Positions 62,617 to 64,000 of a stretch of 64,000 nucleotides of DNA are shown here, piece by piece. Within the stretch, counting starts at the first letter, position 1, and each line of letters begins with the position of its first letter. The DNA is from JAJYSO01 sp964495935 (GTDB taxonomy: Bacteria; Bacteroidota; Bacteroidia; Flavobacteriales; Flavobacteriaceae). The stretch is from assembly GCA_964495935.1 (NCBI GenBank), contig CAZBXQ010000011.1, forward strand, positions 1 to 64,000, read 5' to 3'. The notes beneath the pieces were generated by a model, which was not told the origin of the DNA, made no database searches, and worked only from the letters and a program-made list of their open reading frames with translations. Position numbers and translations under genes: made by a program.

Positions 62617-63216
62617 CTAAATCGCTAACGAATCAACCTTCTCTTCGTCCTTTTTGTGCTCTCCGTCGGGGTCACCATCTCCCAGAATAAGATCTATCTT
62701 TGTGGTTTTCATCACCTTATCTCCCGGCTCGATGGTTTTTCCGTTTACACGCAATTCCAAAACAGCATTTTTAGCGATATCGGGTTTATAGGTGATCTCT
62801 CCAATTTCAAATCCCAAAGCACCCAACATGGGAATAACCTGTCGCTTGGTATGGCGAATCATATTCGGAATTTCAATTTTAGGATAGCCTGCCGGATTCA
62901 ATTTTAAATATATTTTTCGGCCTTCTTTTACCTTCTTCCCGGGAGCAGGATTCTGCTCTATTACGGAATAGCGCGGATAATCCGGGTTATAATTAGCAGA
63001 GTCCAAAACAACTCGACTCAGATCCAATTCTTTCAAGCGTTGATCAACCTCGTCTAATTGCAAACTGGTAAGATCGGGGACGGCAATGGTCTCCCCGTGA
63101 TTGGTCTCATGCTCCAACCATTTCATGCCTAAAAAAACAAACAGGATACTAACTACCACGGCCAGACCGACCTGAATCCAAAAGGTCTTTGTAACGAGGA
63201 AACGGAAAAAATTCAT
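62617..63216 (-). CDS. PASTA-domain membrane protein
   Basis: 199 residues. One N-terminal membrane span (about 14-33) leads to two PASTA domains (about 42-110, with VPDLTSLQLDEVDQRLKELDL, and 110-175, with IPNMIRHTKRQVIPMLGALG), then a charged tail. PASTA domains bind peptidoglycan or its precursors. It is not fused to a kinase. The ddl gene diverges from it and rluD follows, so it likely monitors or organises cell-wall synthesis. Confidence 0.9.
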   Translation of the reverse strand: MNFFRFLVTKTFWIQVGLAVVVSILFVFLGMKWLEHETNHGETIAVPDLTSLQLDEVDQRLKELDLSRVVLDSANYNPDYPRYSVIEQNPAPGKKVKEGRKIYLKLNPAGYPKIEIPNMIRHTKRQVIPMLGALGFEIGEITYKPDIAKNAVLELRVNGKTIEPGDKVMKTTKIDLILGDGDPDGEHKKDEEKVDSLAI

Positions 63217-63236
63217 GTTTTCATATAATTATGGGA

Positions 63237-63273
63237 CAAAGATATAAAAACCCATGTATTTTTGTTCCAATTC
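63237..63273 (-). promoter_or_regulatory. Promoter of the PASTA-rluD operon
   Basis: On the minus strand TTG near 63268-63270, 23 bases, then TATCTTTG (63237-63244). A box on the plus strand, TATTTTTG at 63257-63264, points toward ddl, so the two promoters overlap. Confidence 0.45.
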
Positions 63274-63311
63274 TACAAAAGGACCTGTATCACATTAAAT
63301 TTTAATCCGGT

Positions 63312-64000
63312 ATGAAAAACAATATTGCAGTCGTCATGGGAGGCTATTCCAGTGAATATGAGATTTCCCTGCAAAGTGGAAATTTTGTTTGCCGGGAGTT
63401 AGACACCGATTTATTTAAAGTGTTCAAAGTTCATATCCTGAAAAACGAATGGTACGTTGTAGATGATTCGGGGGCAAAACACCCCATTGATAAAGGTGAT
63501 TTTTCAGCGGTTATAGACGGCAATAAAGTCCATTTTGACTGTGTTTTTAATATGATTCACGGGACTCCCGGCGAAAATGGGCTACTGCAAGGCTATCTGG
63601 AAACTATTGGTGTTCCTCAAACGGCCAGTGATTTCTATGCTTCAGCACTTACTTTTAACAAACGGGACTGCATCAGCGTTCTCAAAGATTACGGGATTCC
63701 TACGGCTCGGAATTATTTTCTCCATCGGGGAGATCCAATGGATGAAGAAGAAATTCTAAAAATCGTAGGGCTGCCCTGCTTCGTAAAAGCCAACCGCAGC
63801 GGTAGTAGTTTTGGTATCTCCAAAGTCAAAACCCGGGAAGAATTAAAACCTGCAATATACCATTCTCTCGAAGAAGATGATGAGGTCATCATCGAATCCT
63901 TTCTGGAAGGGCGAGAAATGGATGTAGGGGTGATTCAATATAAGGGCAAAATCCGGGCTCTACCCGTTACCGAGATCATTTCTGAAAATGAATTTTTTGA
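63312..64000 (+). CDS. ddl: D-alanine-D-alanine ligase, partial
   Basis: The first 229 residues of an ATP-grasp ligase, cut by the end of the window. It begins NIAVVMGGYSSEYEISLQSG with the family start and has FNMIHGTPGENGLLQGYLE and LPCFVKANRSGSSFGISKV, the D-Ala and ATP sites. It makes D-Ala-D-Ala for peptidoglycan. Its leader is about 45 bases from the box at 63257. Confidence 0.95.
   Translation, partial: MKNNIAVVMGGYSSEYEISLQSGNFVCRELDTDLFKVFKVHILKNEWYVVDDSGAKHPIDKGDFSAVIDGNKVHFDCVFNMIHGTPGENGLLQGYLETIGVPQTASDFYASALTFNKRDCISVLKDYGIPTARNYFLHRGDPMDEEEILKIVGLPCFVKANRSGSSFGISKVKTREELKPAIYHSLEEDDEVIIESFLEGREMDVGVIQYKGKIRALPVTEIISENEFF

Overview
The window is chromosomal DNA of a bacterium of the phylum Bacteroidota, almost certainly class Flavobacteriia. 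The main evidence is gene order: several blocks match arrangements I know as conserved in that class. These are CBS protein-nadK-DUF6089-uppS-bamA-ompH-ompH, DUF2520-KdsC-like-UbiA-maf, purD-DUF6341-DUF6427, trmD near rplS, dapF-mltG, and ddl divergent from PASTA-rluD. Promoters of the Bacteroidota type (TTG, about 19 bases, TAnnTTTG) can be read in front of many genes, and there are few Shine-Dalgarno sequences. I see one tRNA, and no rRNA, CRISPR array, phage or intact insertion sequence. Most of the window is ordinary core genome.

Layout. 1-2.1 kb (minus): a truncated ABC ATPase, its permease and a secreted protein. 2.2-4.4 kb: a divergent tryptophanase/tyrosine phenol-lyase family enzyme, a DJ-1/PfpI protein and a 166-bp repeat. 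4.5-8.7 kb (minus): pnp, rpsO, an alpha/beta hydrolase and a PdxJ-like protein. 8.8-16 kb (plus): CBS protein, nadK, DUF6089 barrel, uppS, bamA and two ompH/skp genes, serving isoprenoid-lipid and outer-membrane biogenesis. 16.2-19.4 kb (minus): der, a long-chain polyprenyl diphosphate synthase and lolD. 19.5-24 kb: msrA, a small acidic protein (minus), then DUF2520, a KdsC-like phosphatase, a UbiA-like protein, maf and pepE. 24.3-27.3 kb: pntA and pntB. 27.5-33.3 kb: a sigma-54 response regulator, a tiny membrane protein, a KefB-like antiporter with universal-stress domains, and a KinB-like histidine kinase. 33.5-38.3 kb: HAD phosphatase, a membrane endo/exonuclease-phosphatase family protein, and (minus) a glycosyltransferase with hemW. 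38.6-43 kb: purD, DUF6341, DUF6427, Nudix, tRNA-Gly and rlmN. 43.5-48 kb (minus): an OmpA-like protein, a protein with three beta-barrels and a smaller barrel. 48.5-53.5 kb (minus): rplS, trmD, a coiled-coil membrane protein, a long GAPDH and a DegP/HtrA protease. 53.7-56.4 kb: a YclNOP-like siderophore importer without a binding protein. 57.5-59.7 kb: dapF, mltG and a small conserved protein. 59.7-63.2 kb (minus): PASTA protein, rluD, a persulfide dioxygenase-rhodanese fusion and a second rhodanese. The window ends inside ddl.

The most interesting signals are these. Two intact genes at the places where the class normally carries pdxJ and a UbiA prenyltransferase have lost their catalytic signatures, so they look like pseudoenzymes kept in syntenic position. 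A near-perfect Crp/Fnr-type palindrome (TGTGA-N6-TCACA) lies about 43 bases upstream of the likely start of transcription of the persulfide dioxygenase. One outer-membrane protein joins three barrels, two of them an internal duplication, with a long coiled coil. A 163-166 bp sequence occurs twice, inverted, 30 kb apart, at about 98% identity. The sigma-54 regulator/antiporter/sensor block may be a self-contained cation or pH stress module. Several intergenic regions hold decayed or structured repeats, chiefly the 1.1 kb between the siderophore importer and dapF.
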